Of a stretch of 64,000 nt of DNA, positions 10,874-22,639 are shown piece by piece (position 1 is the stretch's first letter; each line of letters opens with the position of its first letter). The position numbers and the translations under genes were made by a program. The notes below the pieces were generated by a model. It was not told the DNA's origin. It worked only from the letters and a program-made list of their open reading frames with translations, and ran no database searches. The stretch is from contig OX419757.1 in assembly GCA_948567375.1 (NCBI GenBank), positions 53,506,001 through 53,570,000 on the forward strand, read 5' to 3'. The DNA is from Lunularia cruciata. Taxonomy: Eukaryota; Streptophyta; Marchantiopsida; Lunulariales; Lunulariaceae.

Positions 10874-10885
10874 TGGTATCAGAGC
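10874..10885 (+). promoter_or_regulatory. Primer binding site (initiator Met-tRNA type)
   Basis: TGGTATCAGAGC follows the 5' LTR after a one-base T. It is the standard plant retrotransposon sequence complementary to the 3' end of initiator methionine tRNA, which primes minus-strand DNA synthesis. Confidence 0.95.
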
Positions 10886-11143
10886 AGGAATGGGATAGAT
10901 GGAATTTATGGACCACCAAATCCACTTCCGCCAACCCATTGGGACTTTCATGTCCAGATATTACCAAAGCATCATTTCACACAATTCATCACCTCACGCT
11001 TTAGGCAGGATTTTCTACATATGATCACCGTGTCAGAGGAACCCTTGATACTTCCAATTGTAACTTATGGAGAACGGTGGACGTGTTGTATCTATGTGTT
11101 TATCAATTAGATAAATTGAGAGTAGTGGAATAGAGTAGTAGCG

Positions 11144-12060
11144 ATGGCGGCAATACCGGATGTTATCCTTGCAATGCAACAACAAATCGAGCATCTTACT
11201 CGATTGTTGGATGAACGAGACCAACAACGACAAGAACAAATAGACAGAGTGCCAGTTCGAGATGGAGAAGATCGCATTTGATTTCTAAAACCCAAGGTGT
11301 TTGAAGGCAAGAATCTTCCAGGAATAGTGGAAAATTTTGTGTTTGACTGCGAACGTTACTTTGAAGCCACCAATCTTCAAGACGAGCAGAAACAAATTCT
11401 CTTGGCTTCTAGCCAATTGGATGGCGTCGCAAAACTTTGGTGGCGATTTCGAGTAGAAAGAGCTGAACAACAAATTGTTACACCGATTTTGACATGGGCT
11501 AAATTCAAGGATGCAATACTTGGCCGATTTCAAACTATAAATGCCACCCGAGCCGTACAAGATAAATTGGCAGAGTCGAGGCAGATTGGCTCAGTGAGAA
11601 GCTACATCACACAATTTCAGAACATCATCATGCAAATTCTAGATATCCAAGAAGGTGAAGTTCTGGATCAATTTGTGCGAGGATTGAAGTCACGAACCAA
11701 ATAGGAGGTGACCATACGGGAGCCACAAAACGTAGAAGAAGCCATGCAATTGGCTAAGCGCTTTGATTCCTTGGTTGCAATAACTTGGTCTCGACCTCGA
11801 CCCACACAAAGCCTACCAGTACCACAAGTGGAAGAACCAGTACCAATGGAGATTGATGCTATCCAACGAAGACCACTTGGCACAGTAGATAGAGAAAGAC
11901 TATGACAAAATGGAGGTTGCTTTTATTGTTGCCAAGTTGGACATTGCATTGCTGAATGTCCACTTAGGAATGGGCAACCCCAACAAGTTGCCCAGATGGA
12001 GTTTGTGGAACAGAATGATCAGGGAAACGAAGAATCCCAATAGGAGATTTTGAGCCACCT
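11144..12060 (+). pseudogene. Gypsy A copy 2 gag (inactivated)
   Basis: The first ATG in a gag-like frame (MAAIPDVILAMQQQ) is at 11144. A gag core with FDCERYFEATN and KLWWRF follows, then a CCHC zinc knuckle at 11918-11959 (C-x2-C-x4-H-x4-C, CFYCCQVGHCIAEC). It would form the virus-like particle and bind RNA. Stops at 11279, 11702, 11903, 12041 and 12071 break the frame; the TGA codons fit loss of CGA arginine codons and the TAG codons fit loss of CAG by C-to-T change. The longest open piece covers 11297-11704. Confidence 0.88.
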
Positions 12061-12069
12061 ACTGGGAGC

Positions 12070-12423
12070 TTGATTAGTTCCAATGGGATTGAAGGCTCAA
12101 CCTATGCAAGTTTGCTTCACTTGCCAAGTATGATATCTAATCGGGGTTGTAGAATTTTGGTTGATTCTGGAAGTTTAGAGAATTGCATGTCTATGCAAGT
12201 AGCAAAGGGATTGGGTATTCCTATCAAGCCAGTGATTGGGAGTAGTTTGATGATGGCGGATGGTAGAAAGGGTTCTGCATTCCGCACCTTGCATCCTATT
12301 ACCTCCAAGATTGGGAAGGAGTATTTGGAGTGTATGAGGTTTGTAGTGGCACCTCTACACTATGATATCATTTTGGGTCTACCTTGGCTTGAACGTCATA
12401 AGGTTCAATTCGATTGGACCTGA
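12070..12423 (+). pseudogene. Gypsy A copy 2 aspartic protease region
   Basis: An open stretch has the retroviral-type aspartic protease signature: ILVDSGS with the catalytic Asp at about 12163, and the hydrophobic-hydrophobic-Gly motif in DIILGLPWL near 12366-12390. It would cut the polyprotein. It is separated from gag and from RT by in-frame stops. The TGA at its end is CGA at the matching place in copy 1 (near 40), so this stop arose by one C-to-T change. Confidence 0.85.
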
Positions 12424-12600
12424 CGCCAAATTCAAGTACAACACCAAGGTAGGAATTTCCGATTAGGTTGTCTGGCACCTCAGAGAAAGACACCTAAGAA
12501 TAGTCAGTCCCAAGGTGGGAAGTTTGTCGAGAAGGTAGCCGTAGAGCAAATCTGGAAGGGAGATGAGACCCAAGATGAGAAGTTTGCCAGAAAGGCAACC

Positions 12601-15600
12601 ATGGAGCAAGCTTGGAAGAGAGATGAGTCCCTAGAGGGGAAGTTTGTTAATGAAGCAGCCATAGAGCAAGCTTTGGAGGAAGATAAGTCTGTATTCACGG
12701 TGTGGATCAAGCCGATTGCACAAGAACAATCTGAGGAGGGCCAAGTGCCGCATCAAGCAATGGTTGATCAGACAGTTCAGGAATTTGCAGATGTGTTTCC
12801 GGACGATCTGCCAAAGGGATTACCCTCCGATCGAGGTATGCCCTTCAAGATCGAGTTATTGCTAGGGAGTACTCCAGTGAGTAGACCAATCTATCGGCTC
12901 TCACCAAAGGAGTTGGAGGAGTTGCAAACAACACTTACAAAGTTGTTGGAGAAGGATTTCATACGACATAGTACCTCTCCTTGGGGAGCACCGGTACTAT
13001 TTGTTCCAAAGAAGGATGGAGGACTTTGTTTCTGTATTGATTATTGTGGACTCAATAAGCAAACCGTGAAGAATGCATATCCCTTGCCTCGGATTGATGA
13101 CCTGCTTGATCAACTAAGTGGAGCACGTTACTTTTCCAAGCTGGATCTTCATAGCGGCTATTAGCAAATTCCTATTGAAGGAAAGGATGTGCAAAAGACT
13201 GCTTTTCGCACAAGGTATGGACATTTTGAGTGGAGAGTTCTACCTTTCGGACTCACTAATGCTCCAACAGTCTTCATGGATCAGATGCATCGGGTGTTGG
13301 ATGGACTATTGGATCAGTCCATGGTGGTGTTCTTAGATGACTTCTTAATCTATAACAGGACAGAGGCAGAACACGTGAATCATGTGTGAGAAGTCCTAAG
13401 ACGACTACAATAGTGGAAATTTTACTGCAAGAAGTCAAAGTGTGCTTTTTGGCAGAAGGAGGTTTCCTTCTTGGGTCATCAGATCTCATCAGAAGGGATC
13501 AAGATGGAAGAAGAGAAGATCAAGGCTATTACTGATTGGCCTACCCCAAAGGATGCTACAGAAGTATGAGCATTCAATGGATTGGCCAGTTTTTACCGAC
13601 GGTTCATCCACTATTATGCTCACGTGGCTGCACTATTGACTGACCTCTTGAGAAAGAACTCAAGCTTCCAATGGACCATCAAGCATGAAGAAGCATTCCA
13701 GAAGTTAAAGCATATGGTGTCTTCTAGATCTATTCTTCAACCATATGATCCTCAACTACCTTGTGTGGTTGATTTTGATGCTTCTAACTTTGCAATTGGA
13801 GTTGTGTTGCAACAAGAATTTCTAGATGGACTACATCTTATTGCCTTTGTGTCTCGCCGATTGAATACAGCTGAAAGAAATTACTTTGCTCAAGATTGGA
13901 AACAACAACTTGCAATGGTATATGCCACCAAGGTATGGAGGCATTATCTCTTGGGGAAGCAAGTGATCATGCAAACTGATCACAAGCCATTGTTGCAAAC
14001 CTTACACTTGGAGCACATGAAGAGTCGGCATCATCAATGGGAAGAGCAACTCCAATTGTTTGACATCAAACTTGAGTACAAACCAGGTTGGTTCCATGTC
14101 ATCCCTGATGCTCTATCACGATGACCTGATTTGAAGGATCTTCCTCTCATCACGGCGGCAATTAAAACGGTGTCCATTGACCCTAAGGTCCATAATGAGT
14201 TTCAATCAGCTCTACAACAAGATCCCTTCTTCCAAATGGTACATGGTTGTCTGACAACACACGACAAGGAGTACAACACCTTCTCCTTCAAGGAAGGCCT
14301 CTTATTCCATGTGGACCAGATCTATGTTCCAGCCAAAGGTGATCTTTGACTTGACAGCGCCTTCAAGAAGCCCATGATTTACCAATAGCTGGTCACATGG
14401 GAGTGGACAAGACCTTGGGCACCGTCCAATGCCAATGGTGGTGGCCCAACATGACACAAGATGTTTGAGACCTTGTCCGATCATGTGAGAGTTGCCAACG
14501 GAATAAGGCCAGCAACCAGAAGCCGAGTGGACTCCTTCAACCACTCGCCATTCCATCTGCTCGTTGGGAGCATGTGAGCTTGGATCTCATCACATCCTTG
14601 CCAAGGACAAAACAAGGAAACACCGCAATCGTGATGTTTGTGGATAAGCTTAGTAAGCAAATCCACTTGGCACCAACCTGTGATACTGTGGATACACCAA
14701 CCCTAGCGCAAATCTACTTCAACAATGTCTTCAAGCATCATGGGATGCCACATGTACTCATCTATGACCGTGATCCTCGATTTACCGGGAAGTTTTGGCA
14801 AGCACTCTTCTAGATACTCGGCACCAAGCTTGCTTTGTCCACGGCCTATCATCCTCAAACTGATGGACAAACCAAATGCGCAAATTGTACATTGGAGGAT
14901 ATGTTGCGGGCCTTTGTCAATGTCCACCATACCAATTGGGACGAATGTCTTGCAGCTGCAGAATTTGCCTACAACAATTCCAAACAGGCAAGCACCGGAT
15001 TTTCTCCCTTCTTTCTCAATTTTGGCCAAGATCCGCTTGTTCCAGATTCTCTTCTTGCTCTCCTTCCATCTCAAGTTCCTCATACTTCCACATTCTTGAC
15101 CACTATATCCCAATCGCTCCAACAAGCCAAGTCTCACTTCCTTGTTGCTCAGAATCACCAAAAACAGTATGCAAACCACCATCGTCGTGATCTCACCTTT
15201 GAAGTGAATGATAAAGTCATGCTATCCTCCAGTAACCTCCCTCTTCCACTTGATACCCAAGTTTGTAAACTTGCCCCTGACTAGATAGGACCCTTTGATA
15301 TCACCCACATTGTCTCTCCTGTCGCTTATCGACTTTCCTTACCTTGTCACATGCGTATCCATCCTGTCTTTCATGTTTCCAAGTTGAAACCCTTTGTTCC
15401 TAACCCCTCTTCCTTTTCCTCTTAAGTCCAACCTCCCCCTCTTCCTGTCCCTATCAATGATCATGAGGAGTACGAAGTTGATCGTATCCTTGCGCGTCGC
15501 CATATCTAACGAGGCCGTCGCCAACATACGGAGTACAAGGTCCTTTGGAAAGGGTATCCCCTTCATGATGCCACCTTGGAACCTCTTTCTCACCTCCAAA

Positions 15601-15650
15601 ATGCACAGACGGCCATCCAGGAATTCGAAGCTTCATTGGCGACAAGGACG
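12601..15650 (+). pseudogene. Gypsy A copy 2 RT, RNase H, integrase, chromodomain (inactivated)
   Basis: RT occupies about 12760-13400 ([34 protein letters not shown]). RNase H is at about 13730-14120 (DFDASNFAIG, TDHKPLLQ). The integrase finger is at about 14360-14520 and the core at about 14570-15080 (LDLITSLP, YDRDPRF). The chromodomain is at about 15460-15650. Stops lie at about 13162, 13388, 13568, 14122, 14347, 14467, 14812 and 15282. A 2-base length difference from copy 1 near 14353 shifts the frame at the start of the integrase finger. The third acidic residue of the integrase DDE triad is lysine, as in copy 1. Relic. Confidence 0.9.
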
Positions 15651-15674
15651 TCACCAACTAGCGGCGGGGGAATA

Positions 15675-16040
15675 TGTAACAATATGGAGTTTAGCGACAA
15701 AGTTAGTTGGGCTCACGAAGTGGCACATAAGACAAATTAGCCTAGAATATTCCGGAAGTATCTAGGAAGCTTCTTGGGAAGCTTCCTGGTTAGCTTAGCT
15801 TGCATGCCAAGTAGGCGGCTTCTAGAAGGAAGCTTCTTGAGAAGCTTCCTAGTTAACTTGGCTTGCACTCTAAGAAAGCGGCTTGAGGAAGCTTCTTGAG
15901 AAGCTTCTCAAGGGCATTGTATGCTACCTATAAATACCAAAGCCAAAGCTCATGCTAGGCATTTGGAGTTTTCCCTCATTCAAGTGTCCCAATGTGAGTT
16001 TCCATTCTCCTATTTCTCTCCTCAGTTTTGGTCTTTTACA
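15675..16040 (+). repeat. Gypsy A copy 2 3' LTR
   Basis: 366 bp, preceded by the polypurine tract GGCGGGGGAATA and followed by the target duplication ATGGC (16041-16045). Eight differences from the 5' LTR give the element a moderate age, far older than the large duplication that contains this LTR. Confidence 0.95.
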
Positions 16041-16045
16041 ATGGC

Positions 16046-17046
16046 TGTCCAATCCTTCTTGCATTTGTCTTCCTTTGCTTAAGACTTTCTGTGAGTTTCT
16101 TTACTTAGATGTAAGCTACTTAGTGATGAAATTCCACTACTATGAGGGACACTCCCACATGTTCCACTTCTCTCTTAAGCACATCAATCTCTTCTACCTA
16201 GGCCATTACTTGTTCCTCAAGCTTAAGTCATTGAGATATTTCTTCCTCCTTGAAGTCAAACATCTTCTAGCTCAACGACCTTTCCTTTGAAATTTTCTTC
16301 TCCAAGGTCACACCTTCTTCCTTGAGCTTGGCTGCCTCTTGTGCAAAGTCACTGCTTTGCTTACCCAACTCCAAATGTTGGGCACAAACTTCCTTCAATT
16401 CATCCTTTGCCTTTATCCTTTCCACATTTACTTCTTGCATGACATGATGGAGGTGCTTGATGAGGATGGTATAGTCTATAATTTCCCTATAAGATTCCAA
16501 ATATATGAGGTGGAGTTGCTCCATTAATTCCAATGTTGGGCCAACCTTGAATACTACTAGTTGAGAAAGTTGCACAATCACAATTGGCCTAGTTTCCTTC
16601 TTCATTGAACTCTCTCCTCTTATTGTTTTGAATGAATTCAAGGGTCTACTCTCCTCCCTCATGATCTTGACAAAGATGGTCAATTCTTCCTACCCATATA
16701 CCATTTTTGTCATGGCTGGTACCTTTGTCTTGGATTACTCTTTTTTATCCTTGTTCCCTTCTTCCCAAAGTCCACCTATGGCCTGATCTCCTTCCTTGTC
16801 CTAGCAAGAGCACACATATTTTGCCTTGAGCACCTCTTTAGCATAAATGACTCCATCTCCCTTAGGTGGAAACAAAGGGGATTTTTTCATCCTTGAACCC
16901 TCTACCATACTCTTCTCTGGGCCAGAAGGCCTGGCTTCTTGATATTTGGCTGCACCATTGTGTGACAAGATTACAATTCTCATGAAATTGTTGGCCCAAG
17001 TATTGACTCCATGGCAATCTCCTACTACCTTTGCTTCTTGAAGCAT
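16046..17046 (-). pseudogene. Coiled-coil-like minus-strand sequence, upstream part (family unknown)
   Basis: The minus strand has an 81-codon open stretch (17046-16801) and a 138-codon stretch (16683-16267), with few stops between. The second is rich in Glu, Lys, Leu and Gln with heptad-like spacing (KLKEEGVTLEKKI, with ELGKQSSDFAQEAAK upstream), so a coiled coil is likely. The sequence continues past the gypsy A insertion to 10501-10160. It could be an accessory ORF of an unidentified retroelement or a host gene relic; no motif decides. Stops show it is no longer intact. Duplicated at 38690-39690. Confidence 0.5.
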
Positions 17047-18660
17047 AAGGTGTTGTAGGCTTCCTTCAACTCCACATACTTCCTTGTGTGAGCAAAATTT
17101 TCATCCACCTCTAAGCAATTTTGTACCATGATGCTCATTCCCTAGGTTTGTCAAAATTCCCTACAAGGAATAAGGAGAAATTACAACAAGTGGAAGAAGT
17201 CCATGCTCAATTTGTGGAGATGCTCCAAGAAGAAGTTGAAGAGAAAGCTACAAATTGCAAGATCCATGAATTGAGGTTTTAGGTACAGAAGGAAAGGGAG
17301 GATATAAGAGGAAGAGAAGATGGACCAGCTTGCTCTTTGGCTTTGAGGTTATGCCAATTGAAAGTTCAATGAAGTGAAAAACTCTTCCATATTGAAGATC
17401 ATTGACTACCGAGAGTGCACTCGAGATGTCCTTCTACAACTAAAAGACAAAGGCTGTTCTTCTTAGCAAAGTTCAAAGCCCAAGATAGCCAAAGTACTAG
17501 AATGAACAATCAAAATAGATTAGTGTACATTCTTTTATCTTTTCTAGCAATTGTACATACATCCTATTAATTATTTGCAAGAACTCCCAAACCATCATTT
17601 TAGAAGTGGAAGTTCTTTGTAAGTTTGTAATTTAGGATAAGACCAAAGGCTTTGGTATGGTGGTACTTTTGGGTTGAATGTCATTCAGTTATCTTTTTGG
17701 CTGCAGAACTCTTTGGTGTGGTAGCTTAGATAGATATTTGTTTCTTGTAATGCATGCATTGGGGAAGGACTGACACCTTCCTCATACATTTTTCAAAAGC
17801 TTAAATAGTTATTTAGAGTAGGATAAGAGAGAAATTAAGACCATAATGAGTGGTGGTGGAGTAGTTAAGTTTGGCAAGGAATCCACTTAACCATCCTATA
17901 CTATTCAAGGCAAATTGGAGAAGTACTAGGAAACTATGCATAAGGCCTTGGCCCAATAATGAACAAGTCTACTTTTCCATACAACTTTGTATCACAACAA
18001 AGTCCAATCTGATCAATCTATATTCACTTAGTGTTCATACCTCTACATTGGCCCTTGCCAATGTAGAGGTATAAATTTTGCTAAAGGATTGTAGTTGTTG
18101 AATCCAAGAGGTAGGGTTAGCAATAGGAGTTTGAATGTGGAGGGTGGCCTGATGATTGATTTAATTAGTCCTAAGTGCCATTAGTAACATGGAATTCAAA
18201 CTCAAGGACATTTGCTTGCCAATTAAGCCCCTTTGGTGGTATGCCTTTGGAGAAGTGTAGAACATGCTATCAGGTTGGAGGCTTTAGGGCAAAGTGCACC
18301 ATCAGCTTCAGGGTAATTTTGGTTACAATTTGGTTTGAGAGTGCTTTAGGGTATTTTCTATAGAGCAATGTAGTGGGTTCCTCTACCCTCATGCTAGGAG
18401 TAGTTTCTGCCCAAGTGATTAAACAGAAAATAATTAAAAAAATAGCAACTTTCGACACTTCCCTTCACTTCTACCCAATTTTGACCCATATCCTTGTGGG
18501 AGCAACTTTTTCTTACTGTTTTACTATTAGCATGCTAAAATTGTGTTGCTATACTTCTCTCTTATCAAGTAGTGTCAAAACTTTGTAAAACCAAAATTCA
18601 CTTGCAATCCTTCCTTTTATAATTTTTGAATAGTTTCTTGTTTCTAAAACCGTTTTGTCT
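17047..18660. other. Gene-poor stretch with a perfect hairpin
   Basis: No recognised coding sequence. At 17160-17280 the plus strand has a short charged coiled-coil-like stretch (NKEKLQQVEEVHAQF) that stops quickly. The remainder is AT-rich with only short open frames. The hairpin at 18037-18072 is listed separately. Confidence 0.4.
18037..18072. repeat. Perfect 16-bp inverted repeat with 4-nt loop
   Basis: ATACCTCTACATTGGC, loop CCTT, then the exact reverse complement GCCAATGTAGAGGTAT. A transcript would fold into a 16-bp perfect stem. There is no run of T typical of a terminator. Also at 40681-40716 in the duplicate. Confidence 0.9.
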
Positions 18661-18699
18661 ACTCACATAAGCTATTGGATGGTCATGTCTATCTTGGTC

Positions 18700-20150
18700 T
18701 AATTTACTAAGAGTTCATCATTTAACTACATTAGAAGAATTGATGTAAATGATGAAAGGCTTAGTTTAAGCAAGGTAAGTAAGCATTAGAGATTTAACAA
18801 GGGATTGCTTGAGCTCTTCAAGAGCTTTAAGAGCCTACTTATCCTCCAAAATGACCGATGTATTCTATGCCTTTCTTTATCTAAATATTAGTACCTTTTT
18901 TTGGAAAATGAGACGATGAATCTCTTATACCCAATATATTCAATAGACCCAATCTTATTACCCAATCATCCTCAAGAATTAGTGTAACTTTATCAAGCTT
19001 GAAGGGAATATAACCTCTAAGATTTCCTCACCTTTTCAAGATCCATTACTATTCCATCCTTGGAAATGAAATGCCCTAAAATTTTATCTCCTTCATAACC
19101 AAAGATTCACTTCTCTAGGTTTTTATTGATGCATTTGTCTTATCCAAGCATTGCAAGACCTTGATCAAGTGCTCAACGTGTGTATCCTTGATCCCATTGA
19201 CAATGAGTCATTTATAAAACCTCTTACAAATTTCCTAATGAAAGGTTCAAACACCTTACTCATGAACCATTGAAATGTGGCTAGAGCATTATAAAGCACA
19301 AAAAACATGAACTTGAAAGCACAAGTACCTCATGATGTGAAGAATGTGGTGAGTTTTTGATGCTTTGATGCAATATTTTTGTTGGTTATAGTCATTATAA
19401 TCATCCCTCAAACTATACTTCTCATGACCTACAAGTTCCTCCAAGATTTCAATAATGAATGGCAAAGAGTAGTAGCCTTTCTTGCTAACAAGATTGAGCT
19501 TCTTGTAATCCACATATACCCAAAGTTTATCTTTCTTCTTCTTCACCATCACAATTAGAGATACCCATTTTGGATTCTCAACCTCAAAGATAAACCCATC
19601 CTTCTTAAGCTTACCAATCTCTTCTTTCACAATCATAGTGGTTAGTGTGCTAATAAAATATTGCTTTTGGTGGACAAGTCTTGCATGTAACATTTCTATC
19701 TTGTGCTTCTCCAAGGTGACTTCCTTGAGATTCTGATACTTGAAAGTAAATACATGGATGTACTTGCAAAAATTCTTTTCAAATCTTGTATTCTCTTTCT
19801 TGTTAACATTTTGATCACTCTTGAAGATAGATAGCTTCTTCTCTATTTCTTCAAGTCTCAATTTTAATTTTTTAGGATCTTTCGTAACCTCTAGCTTGTG
19901 CACAAACCAATAGTATATCAGGGATGTACAATTGATTCAAACTTACATATAGTAGTACCTCTCTAACTCAATAGCATTGATTACTGGTAAATATGTCAAG
20001 ATGAAGACTTATCATGTTAACAAAATGAAACCTGATCATGTGACCTTGATACCCCTTGTCCTTTTTTTTCTTCACCCACCCTCTACTCTTGATCCTTAAG
20101 TTCTTTTCACCTTTCTTGCTTTTCAGAACTGTCAAATCATAGCTTCCCAT
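18700..20150 (-). pseudogene. Old gypsy B-related fragment: spacer, RT, RNase H start
   Basis: The minus-strand frame at 19903-19289 (204 codons) aligns with the gypsy B polyprotein from the pre-RT spacer into RT: KFIHVF versus KYIHVF, KEVTLEEHKIE, GFIFEVEN, VDYKKLN and PFIIEILEEL. Below 19289 broken frames continue the alignment through FQWFMSKVFEPFI and VILEDK-ALKALEELKQSL toward RNase H near 18700. The RT motif A is degraded (DDYNDY for DGYSGY). No LTR is attached. It is an ancient relic, duplicated at 41344-42794. Confidence 0.85.
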
Positions 20151-20245
20151 CCCCTTGTAAGTATGACCAACACTTAGAAGCTGTAGCTCTGTAAGTACAA
20201 GGAGCTCAGCCCCTCAACAATCTAAAAAGGTCTTGTGAACTAGAT

Positions 20246-20466
20246 TAAATACCAGTTTGGACTCGGAAAGGCTCCAACTCAAGGAGCAATCAATCATATT
20301 TTAGGCAAATGTCAACATTATGCAACTATTGACCCATGCAGTTGAGCACTAAACAGTAAATACCAGTTTGGACTCAGAAATGCTCCAACTCAAGGAGCAA
20401 TCAATAATATTTTAGGCAAATGTCACCATTATGCAACTATTGACCCATGCAGTTGAGCACTAAACA
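20246..20466 (+). repeat. 110-bp tandem duplication in the pogo-like relic
   Basis: Two head-to-tail units begin TAAATACCAGTTTGGACTC, at 20246 and 20356, and differ at a handful of sites. Both read as a helix-turn-helix-like stretch (GAINHILGKCQHYATI), so the DNA-binding start of the transposase relic appears doubled. Confidence 0.85.
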
Positions 20467-21613
20467 TTGATGTGCATTGGCCCACCTACAGCTTGATGAA
20501 GCACTTGCAAACTAGATATTTTAGTGTGAAGCTTGCCAAGTGTTGTTATCCATAGAATCTATTAAGGAGAAAGCATTGTTGTTTTGTTGTTGAACCATGG
20601 TGACAAAAACCTCAAATTTTCCAACAATTGGCTTCAAAAATTCCAATTGTGGCATGACTTCAAAGGCCAAAAATCTTATGGTAAAGGAGATTAGTGCAAC
20701 TACTGCAATTATGGAGAAGATTCCAAAAATTCAGGCAAAGTTGTCCGACTATGCTCTTAAGGACATGTATCATATGGACAAAACCAGCTTGTTTTTGTAT
20801 GGCGCATAATCTTATGACTGCATAGTGCCAAATTGATGGATCTAAGAAGGAAAAAGTGTGTTTCACTGTTGCATTTGCTGCCATGGTTCTGATAAAATGG
20901 AACCTTTTATTATTGGTCATGCTTACAAGACACAATGCTTTAAAAAGCTAAGTGGAGAGCAACTAGATGTCTATTACTACCATAATAAGAAAGCTTGGAT
21001 GAGAAGACTACTTTTCCACAAATGGTTGGAAAAAATGGAGAAGTGGATGTGAAGTGATGATTGAAAAGTACTTCTCTTCCTAGACAATGCCCCAGCTCAT
21101 CAAGTAGGTGACCTTGGACTTGCACTTAAACTTATCAAAGTTTACATGCTTCCACCAAACACAACTTCAAAGATTCAGCTGATCAATGTGTAGATTATTG
21201 CCGCCTTCAAGTGTTGGTAACACCATCTCCAACTTCAAGCTGCTATTGACAAGGATGAGCATGGTGAATGTGATATATGTAAAGTGGATCAGCTCACTGA
21301 AATGTGTTGGCCAAAGGCTGCTTGGAATGATATTTTTGTTGGTACAAGCACTAATTGCTTCTAGCATACAAGGCTTTTCATGAACACAGAAACAATGTCC
21401 AACCTGTATGAAGAAGGCATTGACCAAGGGTTGATTGATGCAATTGGATAGCTTTAAATCACAGATCCCATGTCAATCTAGGCATTCTTCAACCCAATCG
21501 AGGAGACTATAAAGGGTTGCAAAGAACTTTCCGATGAAGACTTATTGGAAATGGCTACCTCATATGCCAAAGAGACAAAGGAAGTTGGACCTAAAGCTGA
21601 AGTAGATGAATGA
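20249..21613 (+). pseudogene. Pogo/Tigger-like (CENP-B type) DNA transposase relic
   Basis: In shifting frames the order is: psq-type helix-turn-helix (about 20265-20340, doubled), a CENP-B-type helix-turn-helix with IKEKAL (near 20560) and NWLQKFQLWHDFKG (20630-20680), then the DDE catalytic domain. First Asp is at 20777 in YHMDKTSLF, second at 21083 in LLFLDNAPAH, followed by MLPPNTTSKIQ. The third Asp position reads Asn (21185). Stops and frameshifts are scattered through it. It would have cut and pasted its own DNA. No terminal inverted repeats recognised. Duplicated at 42893-44257. Confidence 0.87.
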
Positions 21614-22639
21614 TTTTTCTATCCCAATGAAAGATATGCTTTCATCTTTTCATAATGCCATAAGTGTCCTTGGTTTTGCAAATGCCGCACACTAGGCAAC
21701 ACAAAAGATTTTATATAGTTTGCAAAAGCAAATAAGGGATTTGGAGGTGAAGTAGTCTACCAGAAAAATGTTTTCTGTAACCTCTTTAACTTAATAAATA
21801 ATTGTTTAGCACATTGAATATTAGGTATGAAAAATATTAAGTTAGGGCCTAGGAACAAAGGTTGACAAAAAAATCAAATATCAAAAGTTATGAACTTAAG
21901 GGGGGATCAATTTAGATAGGTAGTGTTGTACATACTCATCCAAGGAGATCTCTCCCTCCATGCTTTTGTCCACATCCTAAGCTTCTTCTTCTGAATTGGA
22001 TTTCCCAATAATAATAGAAGGATGATGTATATGATTGTATATGTGTTTGGTATTAATAATATAATTTGTAAACACTATGGTTTAGTGTAATACAATTAGC
22101 TAGACATTTTAACTAGAGATGGAAATTGGCTTGGTAATATCTTTAGGGATATTATATGTGATGGTCTATGTAGATCAGATAGAGGTGTCACCAAAAGAGT
22201 ACTTCTTTTAATAGAGCAAATGCCAAAAACACCCTAACAACTTCAAAGAGCAAAACAAAACAATTAGTCCTTAAAATAGAATCTTCATCCACTTTTGGGT
22301 AAAACTGTATTTCGTTGTGTTTGTATTATCAAGATCTTTCTAATGGTACCTCACTCATGCTATTTTGAGCTTCTTACAAAAAGATTCACCAAACCAAATA
22401 GGACAAGGATCAACATGTCACCAATCCTTGCAGCTAATCCAAGGATGGAGCTTGCTGACATATCACCAAAATATGTATTTAATCCAAGGGTGTAGCTCCC
22501 TTCTAGAGAATCTTCTTTGGTATATAATAAAAACAATATGCTCCTTTGGTGCATTGGAGTATTGAAGAATGGAATGTTGTGTTTCTTTTGTGTTTTTTCT
22601 CTTGTATTTTTCTTGGGGTTTCTCCTATCCTTGGAACAT
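21614..22639. other. AT-rich stretch, possibly containing a decayed LTR
   Basis: No coding signal recognised. The end (about 22270-22643) may be a decayed LTR, because it finishes in ATTACA followed by ATGATATCATAGTAGG, which resembles the ACA-TTGGTATCAGAGCAGG junction of gypsy A. Boundaries cannot be set. Confidence 0.35.

Larger units (their letters stand above)
10507..16040 (+). mobile_element. Gypsy A copy 2: full-length chromodomain Ty3/gypsy element (5,534 bp)
   Basis: Complete structure: 366-bp LTRs at both ends, a primer binding site complementary to initiator Met-tRNA right after the 5' LTR, gag with CCHC knuckle, protease, RT, RNase H, integrase with chromodomain, polypurine tract, and a 5-bp ATGGC target duplication. 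By eye the LTRs differ at 8 of 366 positions, 7 of them transitions. The small size, short LTRs and chromodomain fit plant chromoviruses. The coding region is broken, so it could move only with proteins supplied by another copy. From 12616 on it is duplicated at 35260-38684. Confidence 0.95.

Noticed and set aside
10874-10885. tRNA gene near the Met-tRNA-like sequence
   Set aside because: Only 12 bp complementary to a tRNA 3' end are present, as expected for a primer binding site; no cloverleaf follows.
14703-15182. 159-codon minus-strand open frame (also 2316-2795 and 37347-37826)
   Set aside because: It is antisense to the gypsy A integrase in all three copies; the real coding signal is on the plus strand.
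20249-21613. A functional host CENP-B-like gene
   Set aside because: Stops, frameshifts and loss of a catalytic residue; no intact frame.
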